This document shows, piece by piece, positions 1 to 8,139 of a stretch of 19,278 nucleotides of DNA. The first letter of the stretch is position 1, and each line of letters opens with the position of its first letter. The notes beneath the pieces are model-generated. The model was not told the DNA's origin, made no database searches, and worked only from the letters and a program-made list of their open reading frames with translations. The position numbers and the translations under genes were made by a program. This stretch comes from JANQLC01 sp036881805 (GTDB lineage Bacteria > Bacteroidota > Bacteroidia > Flavobacteriales > JANQLC01), in assembly GCA_036881805.1 (NCBI GenBank), contig JBAJNK010000062.1, forward strand, positions 1-19,278. Direction: 5' to 3'.

Positions 1-915
1 AAAGAAGTTGCTCTTCTTAACAACAACATCAGCCTTTGTCTGACAACCATTTACAATGGACTCCATCGCAGTTTTGCCGGGTATTACATAGTCTTTTCCT
101 GCTACAATATATTCAGCTTTTCCAAAATGATTGATAATCTTACTATTGACCTCGCTAAAATATCTAAGTTTGATCCTATTGGGTTTCCTTCGGTTTATTT
201 CTTTGACATATTGAAAAAAGTCTGCCCATAACTTTTGATATAATTCTCCGTCGTACCCTGCGAGATAGAATAAAATCTCAGTATCGAGAAAGATCGTCAA
301 ATCGCTTTTAAACGACCCCAACTCATTTAAATCACTGCTGTAACGGATGCCCGAATGCAGCACAACTCCTTCCCTTACAAGGGAAAAACGCTTTTTAAAA
401 TCACCATCGCCTTGTCTGCTGATTACGAATGCGCTGATATATTTGAGATAAGGCGTATCATCTTTTTCATCGATAATAAATGATACAAATGAGTGAACGA
501 CAGCTTTTTTTTCAGACCCCCCTAATGGCCGATTTAAACGACCGGCCATATAGTGCAATAAATCACCTATGACTTTATCATAGACATCTTGAAGAGACTC
601 TTCTTTCTTATTTAGTTCCTCGTTTGCTTTTAAATTAAAATGGTCAACAACACTATAACCATTTTCTTTTCTGGTGAGAAATTTACTCAGCCTTTTTAAT
701 GAAGTACCTACTACGGCTTCTGGGATTCTAAATCCATAGGTTTTATTTAGGTCTTCCGTTATTTCAGTAAGGTTAAACGCATATTTTGACTTGGTGACTA
801 TGAGCTGTTTTACAAATGTTGATATTACCTCGTAAATATCCTTATTTGTATTGTAAAGCTCTCTAAATAAAGCCAGTGAGGCCAAAAATCTATTGTCTTT
901 TATCTCTTTTATCAT
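1..915 (-). CDS. Partial uncharacterised protein with a PIN-like motif (3' end beyond left edge)
   Basis: The minus-strand frame is open from an ATG at 915 to the window edge, giving 305 residues and no stop. I do not recognise a named family. Residues about 25-100 are helical, and the stretch around YGFRIPEAVV (62-71) followed by SLKRLSKFL looks like a small winged-helix domain. At 208-220 there is a hydrophobic strand ending in D211-T212-E213, then a helix. An acidic residue, E255, lies in a second helix (FSEVNSKI). That layout (strand-Asp-helix, then Glu about 45 residues later) is what PIN-type nucleases show, but the later acidic residues lie outside the window. No signal peptide or membrane segment is seen. 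The gene lies apart from the housekeeping cluster and may belong to an accessory region further left. A coding call is secure; a nuclease role is inference. Confidence 0.8.
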   Translation of the reverse strand, partial: MIKEIKDNRFLASLALFRELYNTNKDIYEVISTFVKQLIVTKSKYAFNLTEITEDLNKTYGFRIPEAVVGTSLKRLSKFLTRKENGYSVVDHFNLKANEELNKKEESLQDVYDKVIGDLLHYMAGRLNRPLGGSEKKAVVHSFVSFIIDEKDDTPYLKYISAFVISRQGDGDFKKRFSLVREGVVLHSGIRYSSDLNELGSFKSDLTIFLDTEILFYLAGYDGELYQKLWADFFQYVKEINRRKPNRIKLRYFSEVNSKIINHFGKAEYIVAGKDYVIPGKTAMESIVNGCQTKADVVVKKSNFF

Positions 916-1054
916 TTCTCAATTTACGGATTGATACTTATTTTGTGAGTTAAGATAGAAAATATTAAATTAAGGCTTAAATCACATTGATTTGATATTG
1001 GAGGCATGGAATGTCTGTAATTCCGTATGGGAAGCTGAGCCGAGCGTCCGTCCC

Positions 1055-1837
1055 CTACTGTGCGCTTAAAAAAGACATTACTCTTTGGTAGCATTCCTGC
1101 GGGTTCTCCGCGTGCAACCAATGTCCCACACCGCTAACCGTCTCGATAACCGAATTTGGGAAGCGCGCCTGAATCAAGGGCGTATCAGCTGCGGTGATGT
1201 AGTCCGATTTTTCCCCCCGAATAAAAAGTGTGGGTTTGGTAAACGGCCGATCGCCGGGCAGTTCGGCGATCAGTGCACCGTAATTTTCGACCAAAGCCGG
1301 CAGGTTAAACCGCCATTTAAATCGGGGTTTATCCGCTTTGGAACGGTATAACCCCTTCATCAAAAACTGCCGAACTCCCAAATCGTTCAAGTAATTGGCC
1401 AGCCGCGCTTCCACCTGTGGCCGAGTGCGCAGCTCACACAAATCAACCCCCGCTAAGGCTTGAAAAATCGCATGGTGATGCGGTGTATATCTTCGGGGTG
1501 ATATGTCGACCACCACGAGTTTGGAAACGTTTTCCGGGTGGTTTATCGCGTAGTACATCGCCAGTTTTCCGCCCAACGAATGCCCCAAAAGATACGCTTC
1601 TTGCAACTGGTAATGCGCGACGTAACGCGCCACATCCTCACCCATCGCATCGAGCGTCATCACACTGCTGTGAAAGCTGCGGCCATGGTTGCGCAAATCG
1701 ATCAGGTGTACCGCATAATCTCGGGCAAGGCGCCTGCCCAAGGTCATCCAGTTGCCACCGCTGCCAAATAAGCCGTGAAAGACGAGCAGTGCCGGACTAT
1801 TGCCCGGGCCTAAAATATCAGCGTGCAAAAGCTGCAT
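1055..1837 (-). CDS. Alpha/beta hydrolase, YbfF/ABHD11-like esterase
   Basis: Predicted cytoplasmic serine hydrolase of 260 residues, a normal length for the YbfF-type esterases. The oxyanion motif HGLFGSGGNW (21-30) is followed by DLRNHGRS (47-54) and the nucleophile elbow GHSLGG with S87. Candidate acids are D111 (VVVDISP) and D212. The catalytic histidine is H239 in GVGHWLH near the C terminus. The frame continues eight codons upstream to a GTG at 1861, but homologues start close to the first strand, so the ATG at 1837 (MQLLHADILG) is preferred. It lies downstream of pdxJ on the same strand, but a gap of about 415 bp makes co-transcription uncertain. The natural substrate cannot be told from sequence; short acyl esters or thioesters are typical of the family. 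Confidence 0.9.
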   Translation of the reverse strand: MQLLHADILGPGNSPALLVFHGLFGSGGNWMTLGRRLARDYAVHLIDLRNHGRSFHSSVMTLDAMGEDVARYVAHYQLQEAYLLGHSLGGKLAMYYAINHPENVSKLVVVDISPRRYTPHHHAIFQALAGVDLCELRTRPQVEARLANYLNDLGVRQFLMKGLYRSKADKPRFKWRFNLPALVENYGALIAELPGDRPFTKPTLFIRGEKSDYITAADTPLIQARFPNSVIETVSGVGHWLHAENPQECYQRVMSFLSAQ

Positions 1838-2252
1838 ATATTTATATAAACCAATTACCACCCGTCTTGCGGAATGGCCTTATCCGTCTTTTAATGCAGC
1901 TCGTCTCGATATGTCAGTCACGGCTATACGAAGCGCGCTTTTTACCGCCGCTTTCTCAAAAATACGAGAACCGCCATATACCTCGATTTTGCAGCCATTT
2001 GAGCCCCGCGTTTACACGAAAAAATACCACTGCGCACCACGGCTCCTGCTAAAATCCAAAGCAAAAAATTACCCCTGCTTATCGACCCTTTTCTACTTTT
2101 ATATCTCACCGTATTAAAAACCAACCAGCAGCCATCGAGTACTTTGGAAAACCACCATCTGTTGTCGTGCACTTTTTTACCATAAGAAAAAATCCGTCAG
2201 CCTTATTTTTTGGCTTTTCTCGATTAAAACCATACGGTGGCGCACAATCATG
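1838..2252. other. Intergenic stretch without a convincing gene
   Basis: About 415 bp lie between pdxJ and the hydrolase, both on the minus strand. Short open frames exist on both strands, but their composition is poor (many Arg, Cys and Trp residues, no domain) and none has a plausible start region. The only structured element I see is a weak hairpin near 2199-2215. No tRNA-like or riboswitch-like fold was recognised. The region could be a long leader for the hydrolase or decayed sequence. Confidence 0.5.
2190..2215 (-). terminator. Possible weak terminator after pdxJ
   Basis: Read on the minus strand downstream of the pdxJ stop, a short stem AGCC/GGCT (2212-2215 with 2199-2202) encloses an A-rich loop and is followed a few bases later by a run of six T. 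The stem is only four base pairs, so this is a weak candidate. Confidence 0.25.
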
Positions 2253-2978
2253 CTAGCTTTGAGAGAGTTTGTGCAAATAACTTTGTACGGTACGTGCCAA
2301 GCCCGAATAAAGGGCTTCCGAAATCAGTGCATGACCGATGGAAACCTCTGCCAAGAAATCGATTTTCTCCTTTAAAAAACCTATGTTATCGCTGTTCAAA
2401 TCATGGCCAGCATTTACGCCCAAGCCCTGTTTATAAGCCAACCGCGCCGTTTCCACATAAGGTTTTACCGCTGCATCGGGTTGGCCATTGGCAAAGCCTC
2501 GGGCATAGCCTTCGGTATAGAGCTCGATGCGATCGGCTCCCGTTTGAGCTGCATAGGCTACGTATTCGGGATGCGGATCCAAAAAAATAGCAGTTCGAAT
2601 CCGCTGTTGCTTTAACTCGGAAACCACTTGCTGTAAGAAAGACAAGTGCTCGACCACATCCCAACCGGCGTGAGAAGTAATCGCCTCCGGGGCATCGGGC
2701 ACTAGGGTGACTTGGTCGGGTTTCACCGCCAAAACCAAATCCATAAACCTTTGGGTGGGATTGCCCTCCACATTAAACTCGGTGTGTACGACAGGGCGTA
2801 AATCGCGGACGTCCTGATAGCGGATGTGACGCGCATCCGGACGCGGATGCACGGTGATTCCCCCGGCGCCAAAAGCCTGTATATCCCTTGCCAATTCTAC
2901 CACATTGGGAGAGTCCCCACCACGGGCATTGCGCAGGGTAGCGATCTTATTGATATTTACGCTCAGACGCGTCACCAT
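2253..2978 (-). CDS. pdxJ: Pyridoxine 5'-phosphate synthase PdxJ
   Basis: Catalyses ring closure of 3-amino-2-oxopropyl phosphate (1-amino-acetone 3-phosphate) with 1-deoxy-D-xylulose 5-phosphate to pyridoxine 5'-phosphate, the last step of the DXP-dependent vitamin B6 pathway, in the cytoplasm. The 241-residue product is a TIM barrel close to the usual length of about 240. It opens with LSVNINKIATLRNARGG, the family's phosphate-binding start. HPRPDARHI follows (H44, R46, H51), then TEFNVEGN (E67, E71), RIELYTEGYA (E152), NAGHDLN (H192) and VSIGHALI (H216), so all catalytic signatures are present. A TTG at 2993 is in frame, but ATG 2978 matches the family start. It is transcribed divergently from the CBS-ACT gene across 81 bp that hold promoters for both. 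Confidence 0.97.
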   Translation of the reverse strand: MVTRLSVNINKIATLRNARGGDSPNVVELARDIQAFGAGGITVHPRPDARHIRYQDVRDLRPVVHTEFNVEGNPTQRFMDLVLAVKPDQVTLVPDAPEAITSHAGWDVVEHLSFLQQVVSELKQQRIRTAIFLDPHPEYVAYAAQTGADRIELYTEGYARGFANGQPDAAVKPYVETARLAYKQGLGVNAGHDLNSDNIGFLKEKIDFLAEVSIGHALISEALYSGLARTVQSYLHKLSQS

Positions 2979-2990
2979 CGGATTTAAAAA

Positions 2991-3018
2991 CAAAAATATA
3001 ACTTTGTCGGTAAAGCAA
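2991..3018 (-). promoter_or_regulatory. Bacteroidota-type promoter for pdxJ
   Basis: On the minus strand a TATTTTTG box (2998-2991) matches the Bacteroidota -7 consensus TAnnTTTG. It has a TTG 17 bp upstream (3018-3016) as the possible -33 element. Only 12 bases separate the box from the pdxJ ATG, which implies a very short leader. Confidence 0.5.
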
Positions 3019-3034
3019 TCGCATTTATTTTCGG

Positions 3035-3042
3035 TAAATTTG
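3035..3042 (+). promoter_or_regulatory. -7 box TAAATTTG before the CBS-ACT / nadK operon
   Basis: An exact TAnnTTTG match lies 17 bases before the GTG start at 3060. No good TTG is found at the usual 19-21 bp upstream distance, so the -33 element is weak. The expected leader is about 10 nt. Confidence 0.45.
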
Positions 3043-3059
3043 AATCCAAACCCAGCCTC

Positions 3060-3716
3060 GTGGATTTACACGACCTCATCACAAACGATTGCAAGCCCTT
3101 AGAACCGGAAGATTCCACGACGCATGCCCATGCGTTGTTCGAGGCTTCTCGCTTAAGCCATTTGCCAGTGGTAGCAGACAAAACCTACTTGGGCGCCTTG
3201 GCAGAAGAAACCGCGTTCACCGCAAGAAAAAAGCGCGTTATCGATTATCAGGCGCACTGGGAAAAAGAACGCTTTATAAACGTGGAAAAAAATGTACTGG
3301 ATGCCGTACAGGCGATAACGCGCTTCGGCGGAGATTTACTGCCGTTGCTCAATGACGAGCACCAATACTTGGGCTACCTCACCACAGGTGATCTGATTCA
3401 GCAATTTTCATCCTGGCCTATTTTCCAAGAATTGGGTGTCGTCATCGTGATTGAAACCACTGTGAAGCGCTATTCGATGAGTCAGATTGCAAATATCGTA
3501 GAATCGCAAAACGCTCGGATTTTAGGCTGCTTCATTTCAAATTATCACGGTGATAAGGTAACGATCACCCTTAAAATCAATTCGGAAAACCCGAGCTCGT
3601 TGGCCGATCATTTTGCGCGCTTTGGATATGAGATCAAGAAAAAATTCTATTTCGATATGGGAGATGATGTGCTGCGCGAGCACTACCTATCCTTAATAAA
3701 ATATTTAGATATTTAA
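3060..3716 (+). CDS. CBS-domain protein with C-terminal ACT-like domain (AcuB-like)
   Basis: 218 residues. A CBS pair occupies roughly 1-120: SRLSHLPVV (30-38) and LLPLLNDEHQYLGYLTTGDL are the characteristic strand-turn segments, with the signal-like TTGDL end of the second CBS. From about residue 125, ELGVVIVIET through RYSMSQIANIVESQNARI to VTITLKIN has the beta-alpha-beta pattern of an ACT domain, as in AcuB-type proteins. CBS pairs usually bind adenine nucleotides, so an energy- or NAD-sensing regulatory role is plausible. Its stop is immediately followed by the nadK ATG, and this coupling suggests a link with NADP synthesis (inference). The start is GTG 3060; no in-frame ATG lies nearby upstream, and the N terminus then aligns with where a first CBS should begin. 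Confidence 0.88.
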   Translation: MDLHDLITNDCKPLEPEDSTTHAHALFEASRLSHLPVVADKTYLGALAEETAFTARKKRVIDYQAHWEKERFINVEKNVLDAVQAITRFGGDLLPLLNDEHQYLGYLTTGDLIQQFSSWPIFQELGVVIVIETTVKRYSMSQIANIVESQNARILGCFISNYHGDKVTITLKINSENPSSLADHFARFGYEIKKKFYFDMGDDVLREHYLSLIKYLDI

Positions 3717-4595
3717 ATGACAGTAGGGCTGTATGGAGAAAAGATCACCGCTGAGTCCGCAGCATTTCTCAAGACATTTCTCAAAATGCTGGCAGAGAAG
3801 CACATCGATTTCCAGATTCACGAACGGTTTTATAATGCGCTTCAAGACCATTTGAAACCCGCTGAAAAAGTGGGTGTCTTCGCCGGCCGAGAGACCTTAA
3901 GCGATCTGGACTTGCTCTTTAATTTTGGGGGAGATGGAACGATTCTACGCGCCGCTACCCTGGTGTACAACACCGGAATTCCCCTCGCTGGAGTCAATAT
4001 GGGACGCCTGGGTTTCTTAGCGAGCTACAAGAGCGATGAGCTGCTCGACCATTTGGATGCGATCGCCAAGGGGGAATACCAAGTCAGCGAACGCGCCCTG
4101 CTATCGGTAAGCCTAGACAAAAGACCGGAAAGGCTTCCCATTCATTTTGCCCTCAACGAAGTTACCGTAAGCCGCAAAGCGAGCTCCTCGATGATCAGCA
4201 TCCGGACACGATTAAACGAGGAGTTTCTCAACACGTACTGGGCAGACGGTTTGATCGTTTCCACCCCCACCGGCAGTACCGCTTATTCGCTGAGTTGTGG
4301 TGGCCCGATCCTCATGCCACAAAACGATAACATCGCCCTCACACCCATCGCACCGCACAACCTAAACGTAAGACCAGTCATCCTCTCGGATGAAAGCGAA
4401 ATCAAACTCCAAGTGACGAGCCGCGAGCGTGAATTCTTGGTCACCCTCGATTCGAGTTGGGTTTTGTTGGACACAGCTACCGAACTAACCATCAAAAAAG
4501 CACCTTGTAAGGTAAAGATCATCTACCCGCGTGATTGCTCATTTTTAAATACACTGCGCAACAAGTTGCACTGGGGGGCAGACCTCAGAAATTAA
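3717..4595 (+). CDS. nadK: NAD kinase
   Basis: Phosphorylates NAD to NADP with ATP (or polyphosphate) in the cytoplasm, the only known route to NADP in most bacteria. At 292 residues it is of normal length. The family signature GGDGT lies at 71-75, with D73 as the catalytic aspartate. It is followed by NMGRLGFLA (from N94) and by DGLIVSTPTGSTAYSLSCGGP, the NAD- and substrate-binding segment. The ATG at 3717 directly abuts the stop of the CBS-ACT gene, so the two are almost certainly translated from one message. Downstream, 157 bp separate it from the uppS start used here, and that gap holds a strong -7 box, so uppS may also be transcribed on its own. Confidence 0.97.
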   Translation: MTVGLYGEKITAESAAFLKTFLKMLAEKHIDFQIHERFYNALQDHLKPAEKVGVFAGRETLSDLDLLFNFGGDGTILRAATLVYNTGIPLAGVNMGRLGFLASYKSDELLDHLDAIAKGEYQVSERALLSVSLDKRPERLPIHFALNEVTVSRKASSSMISIRTRLNEEFLNTYWADGLIVSTPTGSTAYSLSCGGPILMPQNDNIALTPIAPHNLNVRPVILSDESEIKLQVTSREREFLVTLDSSWVLLDTATELTIKKAPCKVKIIYPRDCSFLNTLRNKLHWGADLRN

Positions 4596-4611
4596 TGGTG
4601 TTGGATTTGTT

Positions 4612-4619
4612 TATATTTG
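4612..4619 (+). promoter_or_regulatory. -7 box TATATTTG upstream of uppS
   Basis: An exact TAnnTTTG match lies 17 bp after the nadK stop. It is 133 bp before the uppS ATG chosen here, but only 19 bp before an in-frame GTG at 4639. No clean TTG at the -33 distance was found. Confidence 0.45.
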
Positions 4620-4752
4620 TGGGATTTTTGAACGACATGTGCGTTTTAAGTCTTTTATGAAGCGAGTAGTCTCCTTATCGATAACCGCATTTTCAAGTGC
4701 TGCTGTTGTAAAATCTCTCATCGACCCAAACCATATTACCAGATCCCAATCC

Positions 4753-5505
4753 ATGGCATTACGCAATCAAACCAACATGGAAAAGCTACCCCAACACGTA
4801 GCGATCATCATGGATGGGAACGGCAGATGGGCGCAGCGAAGAGGTATGATGCGCACCTTTGGTCACCAAAGCGGTGTAAAGTCGGTGCGAGATACAGTAG
4901 AAGCCTGTAGAAAATTGGGTATTAAATACTTAACCTTATATTGCTTTTCTACCGAAAACCAGAAACGCCCGCGAGAAGAGGTAGAAGGACTGATGAGCCT
5001 CATGGTAAAAACCTTGCAAAAAGAGAAGGAAAAGCTATTTGAAAACAACATACGCCTCAATGCGATTGGAGCGATCGACAGCTTGGCACCAAAAGTGCTC
5101 CAGATACTCAGAGAGGTCATGCAGTATACCGAGTCAAGAGAAAATATGTTAACCCTAGCGTTAAATTACGGTTCACATCAAGAAATTATACACGCCATGC
5201 GTAATATTGCAAAAAAGGTAAAAAACGCCACTTTACAGGCGGACGAAATCAATATGCAATTGCTCGAAGACCACCTGTACACAGACGATTTGCCAGCTGT
5301 GGATCTGCTCATCCGCACTGGTGGTGAACAACGCATCAGCAATTTCTTACTTTGGCAAATCGCCTATGCAGAACTCTATTTGAGCAAAGTACTATGGCCT
5401 GATTGGAGAAAAAAGCACTTTTATAAAGCGATTTCGAGTTATCAAAAAAGAGAGCGAAGGTTTGGCAAAACCAGTGAACAAGTGAGCCATAGTGATTTTG
5501 TATGA
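4753..5505 (+). CDS. uppS: Isoprenyl transferase (undecaprenyl diphosphate synthase)
   Basis: Cis-prenyltransferase that extends farnesyl diphosphate with isopentenyl diphosphate to undecaprenyl diphosphate, the lipid carrier for peptidoglycan and surface glycans. From the ATG at 4753 it is 250 residues, the normal length. HVAIIMDGNGRWA includes the catalytic D21. CFSTENQKRP and DLLIRTGGEQRISNFLLWQ are the substrate-binding regions, followed by AYAELYLSKVLWPDW. The frame is open 38 codons further up to a GTG at 4639, with an ATG at 4657. The start MALRNQTNMEKLPQ at 4753 fits the phylum's homologues best, and ATG 4777 is a second possibility. The stop overlaps the bamA start as ATGA, showing translational coupling to the outer-membrane assembly gene. 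Confidence 0.95.
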   Translation: MALRNQTNMEKLPQHVAIIMDGNGRWAQRRGMMRTFGHQSGVKSVRDTVEACRKLGIKYLTLYCFSTENQKRPREEVEGLMSLMVKTLQKEKEKLFENNIRLNAIGAIDSLAPKVLQILREVMQYTESRENMLTLALNYGSHQEIIHAMRNIAKKVKNATLQADEINMQLLEDHLYTDDLPAVDLLIRTGGEQRISNFLLWQIAYAELYLSKVLWPDWRKKHFYKAISSYQKRERRFGKTSEQVSHSDFV

Positions 5506-8084
5506 AGATATTGAAAGCGATCCTTCTGCTTATTTTATTTGCCATTTCCTTTCGAGTAACCGCACAATATACTGGAGATGAAAAAAAATACACGATAGCA
5601 GACATAACCGTGAGCGGCGCTGCACAATACAAGCCACAGACCATCCGCAGTTATACTGACTTAAGGCCCGGCATCTCCATCATCGTACCGGGAAGCAAAT
5701 TGCGGAATGCAATCACCAAATTGTGGAATAGCGGTTTATTCGAAAATGTCGACATCTATGCCACGAAAATCAAAGGCGACAAAATCTGGTTGGAAATCTC
5801 CCTGAGCACGCGCCCCCAGATTTCCAGGATAGCGGTTAAAGGCGTACGACAGAGCCAGCGCGCAGACATCATCGAGGAAAACAACTTAAAAATAGGCAAT
5901 CGCGTAACCGAAAACCTGATTCTCAGCACCCGCAGCAAAATACGCAATACATATAGGGAAAAGGGTTATTACAAAGCAAAGGTAAGCGTAACGACCCAAC
6001 CGGACACGGTAAAAAACGGTGAAGTGCTGATAGTTGACATCGATCGCGGCAGTCGGATTAAAGTCAAACAAATCCACTTTACGGGGAATTCGCTGCTGCG
6101 CGCTGGCAAATTGAAAAGCGTGATGAAAGGGACTAAGAAAAAGGCTTTTTGGCGTATCTTTAACCCCTCTCGATTTCGGGAAAAAAGCCTTGAAAAAGAT
6201 TTGCAAAAGATAACGGATAAATACAAGCGTTATGGCTTCCGAGATGCACATGTCGTAAGGGATAGCGTCTACCTGGTAGGGGATGATGCAGTTATCGATA
6301 TCGAAGTGTACGAGGGCAAGAGATACTATTTTGGAGACATCAAATGGATCGGAAACAGCATCTACCCGACGAGCTGGCTCAATCGCATCTTGGGGTATGA
6401 GAAAGGAGACCCTTACGACGTAGTGGGTCTGAACTACAAACTAAATGGCAACCTGGAAAAGCCCAATGCCAATAGAAACAAAGACGTCCATTCCTTATAT
6501 TTGAACAACGGATACTTATTCTCCAATATTTACCCGGTCGAAACCTCGGTAGAAGGCAATTTGGTAAATGTGGAAATCCAAATTCGAGAGGGCTTCCCAG
6601 CCCATATCAACCGCGTATCGATAACCGGAAACAACCGAACTCACGACCATGTGATCTATCGGGAAATCCGCACGAAACCGGGCGACTTGTTCAGCAAGGA
6701 GAAGCTGGAGCGCACCTTTCGAGAAATCGCTCAATTGGGCTTCTTCGATTCCAAAAAAACCGGTATAGACCCCAAGCCGAATCCCGAAACCCAAACCGTG
6801 GATATCGACATAAACCTGAAAGAAAAAGGCTCTAGTCAATTCGAATTACAGGGCGGATATGGTGGAGGCGAGTTTATCGGTTCCTTAGGGTTTTCGTTCA
6901 ACAACTTTTCAATCCGAAATCTATTCAATGGAAAGGCTTGGCGACCCATACCTATGGGAGACGGAGAAAGGCTATCCCTACGGCTACAAGCCGCTAGCTA
7001 TTACAAGTCATACAGCTTCTCATTTACCGAACCTTGGCTGGGTGGGAAACCCGCTTCGCTCAGCATTTCGGTATATCGAAATAGCCAAAAAACCAACTGG
7101 GAATACGGCGCAATGTCAAGCGATTTCGATGCGGGAAAGATAGATGTAACCGGATTTTCCGTCGAGCTGGGAAAACGCCTAGCCTGGCCCGATGATTACT
7201 TCGCCTTGAGGCAGCAGCTAAGCTTTGAACGATACGATATTCAAAATTACTATTTAGATGCTTTCCATTTTGATTCCGGGTATTCCAACAACGTAAACTA
7301 TACGGTGAGCCTGGAGAGAAACTCATCAGGCCCTGATCCCATTTATCCGAGGCGGGGCTCCGATTTCAGCATCTCTGTAAAAGCGACGCCTCCTTACTCG
7401 CTCCTAGGCCTAAGCGACTTCAAAAAATACAAAAAAAAGATGGATGAGATAGAAGCCGCGGCAGGTGCAACCGAGCAGCAAAAGGATGAAGCCAGAAAAG
7501 CGTACTATCAGGCGCGTTTTCGCTGGTTGGAATTTTACAAAGTCAAGTTCAAAGGGGATTGGTATATCCGTATGACCAAAGATCTGATCTTGCGCTTTAA
7601 TACTGAATTGGGCATGTTGGGTGCGTATAATTCAAAAAAAGGCATTTCGCCATTCGAGCGTTTCTACATGGGCGGTACCAACCCGCTCAGTTGGAACTTC
7701 GACAGCCGTGAGTACGTGTCCTTACGCGGTTATCCAGAGCCTTCTACCTATGGTTACGATCCGTCAAATCCGCAGAACGAAGATATTACACCCGTTGATG
7801 GGGGGGTGTTATACAACAAATTTTTACTGGAACTTCGCTATCCGCTAACGCTTAACCGAACGGCCTCCGTCTACGTATTGGGCTTTGCAGAAGGTGGGAG
7901 CATCGCCGATCGATTCGACAGCTGGTATCCCTTCAAGTTAAGGCGTTCAGCAGGCGTGGGAATGCGCATTTTTATGCCATTCGGCGCATTCGGTATCGAT
8001 TTCGGCTATGGATTTGATCCGTTTATCAACCAGACCAAGCCTTCAGGCTGGCAAACCCACTTTACCCTTGGACGACAATTTTAA
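5502..8084 (+). CDS. bamA: Outer-membrane protein assembly factor BamA
   Basis: Core of the machine that folds beta-barrel proteins into the outer membrane. 860 residues. An N-terminal signal peptide (hydrophobic run at 5-15, likely cleavage near VTA-QY at 21-22) is followed by a string of POTRA domains to roughly residue 450. These include repeated VDI/VNVEIQI..EG and KGYYKAKV-type elements. After that comes an Omp85 barrel. The barrel's loop-6 motif appears as LRGY (741-744), and the protein ends LGRQF with a terminal aromatic, the expected beta-signal. A charged insert (about 640-680, rich in Lys and Glu) before LEFYKVKFKGDW is of the kind seen in Bacteroidota homologues. The start overlaps the uppS stop by four bases. 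The ompH pair follows directly. Confidence 0.96.
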   Translation: MKILKAILLLILFAISFRVTAQYTGDEKKYTIADITVSGAAQYKPQTIRSYTDLRPGISIIVPGSKLRNAITKLWNSGLFENVDIYATKIKGDKIWLEISLSTRPQISRIAVKGVRQSQRADIIEENNLKIGNRVTENLILSTRSKIRNTYREKGYYKAKVSVTTQPDTVKNGEVLIVDIDRGSRIKVKQIHFTGNSLLRAGKLKSVMKGTKKKAFWRIFNPSRFREKSLEKDLQKITDKYKRYGFRDAHVVRDSVYLVGDDAVIDIEVYEGKRYYFGDIKWIGNSIYPTSWLNRILGYEKGDPYDVVGLNYKLNGNLEKPNANRNKDVHSLYLNNGYLFSNIYPVETSVEGNLVNVEIQIREGFPAHINRVSITGNNRTHDHVIYREIRTKPGDLFSKEKLERTFREIAQLGFFDSKKTGIDPKPNPETQTVDIDINLKEKGSSQFELQGGYGGGEFIGSLGFSFNNFSIRNLFNGKAWRPIPMGDGERLSLRLQAASYYKSYSFSFTEPWLGGKPASLSISVYRNSQKTNWEYGAMSSDFDAGKIDVTGFSVELGKRLAWPDDYFALRQQLSFERYDIQNYYLDAFHFDSGYSNNVNYTVSLERNSSGPDPIYPRRGSDFSISVKATPPYSLLGLSDFKKYKKKMDEIEAAAGATEQQKDEARKAYYQARFRWLEFYKVKFKGDWYIRMTKDLILRFNTELGMLGAYNSKKGISPFERFYMGGTNPLSWNFDSREYVSLRGYPEPSTYGYDPSNPQNEDITPVDGGVLYNKFLLELRYPLTLNRTASVYVLGFAEGGSIADRFDSWYPFKLRRSAGVGMRIFMPFGAFGIDFGYGFDPFINQTKPSGWQTHFTLGRQF

Positions 8085-8098
8085 AATAGTTAGATTTG
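8068..8098 (+). promoter_or_regulatory. Promoter for the ompH pair at the bamA 3' end
   Basis: TTG (8068-8070), a 20-bp spacer and TAGATTTG (8091-8098) together match the Bacteroidota -33/-7 promoter well. The -33 element lies within the last codons of bamA, and the -7 box ends 41 bp before the ompH ATG. This is the best complete promoter I see in the window. Confidence 0.6.
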
Positions 8099-8139
8099 CA
8101 GCCGTGAATTCAAGGTGGTGGTCTTCGCCGTCAAATGTA

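Noticed and set aside
970..980. TTAAGGCTTAA inverted repeat upstream of the left-edge gene
   Set aside because: It is short and AT-rich, with no associated promoter I could define; easily a chance palindrome.
1417..2052. Plus-strand open frame of 211 codons
   Set aside because: It lies antisense to the hydrolase, with composition rich in Arg, Pro, Ser and Cys and no domain; the hydrolase frame has full catalytic motifs.
1942..2172. Minus-strand open frame of 76 codons in the pdxJ-hydrolase gap
   Set aside because: No recognisable domain, Trp- and Arg-rich random-like composition, and no supporting start region.
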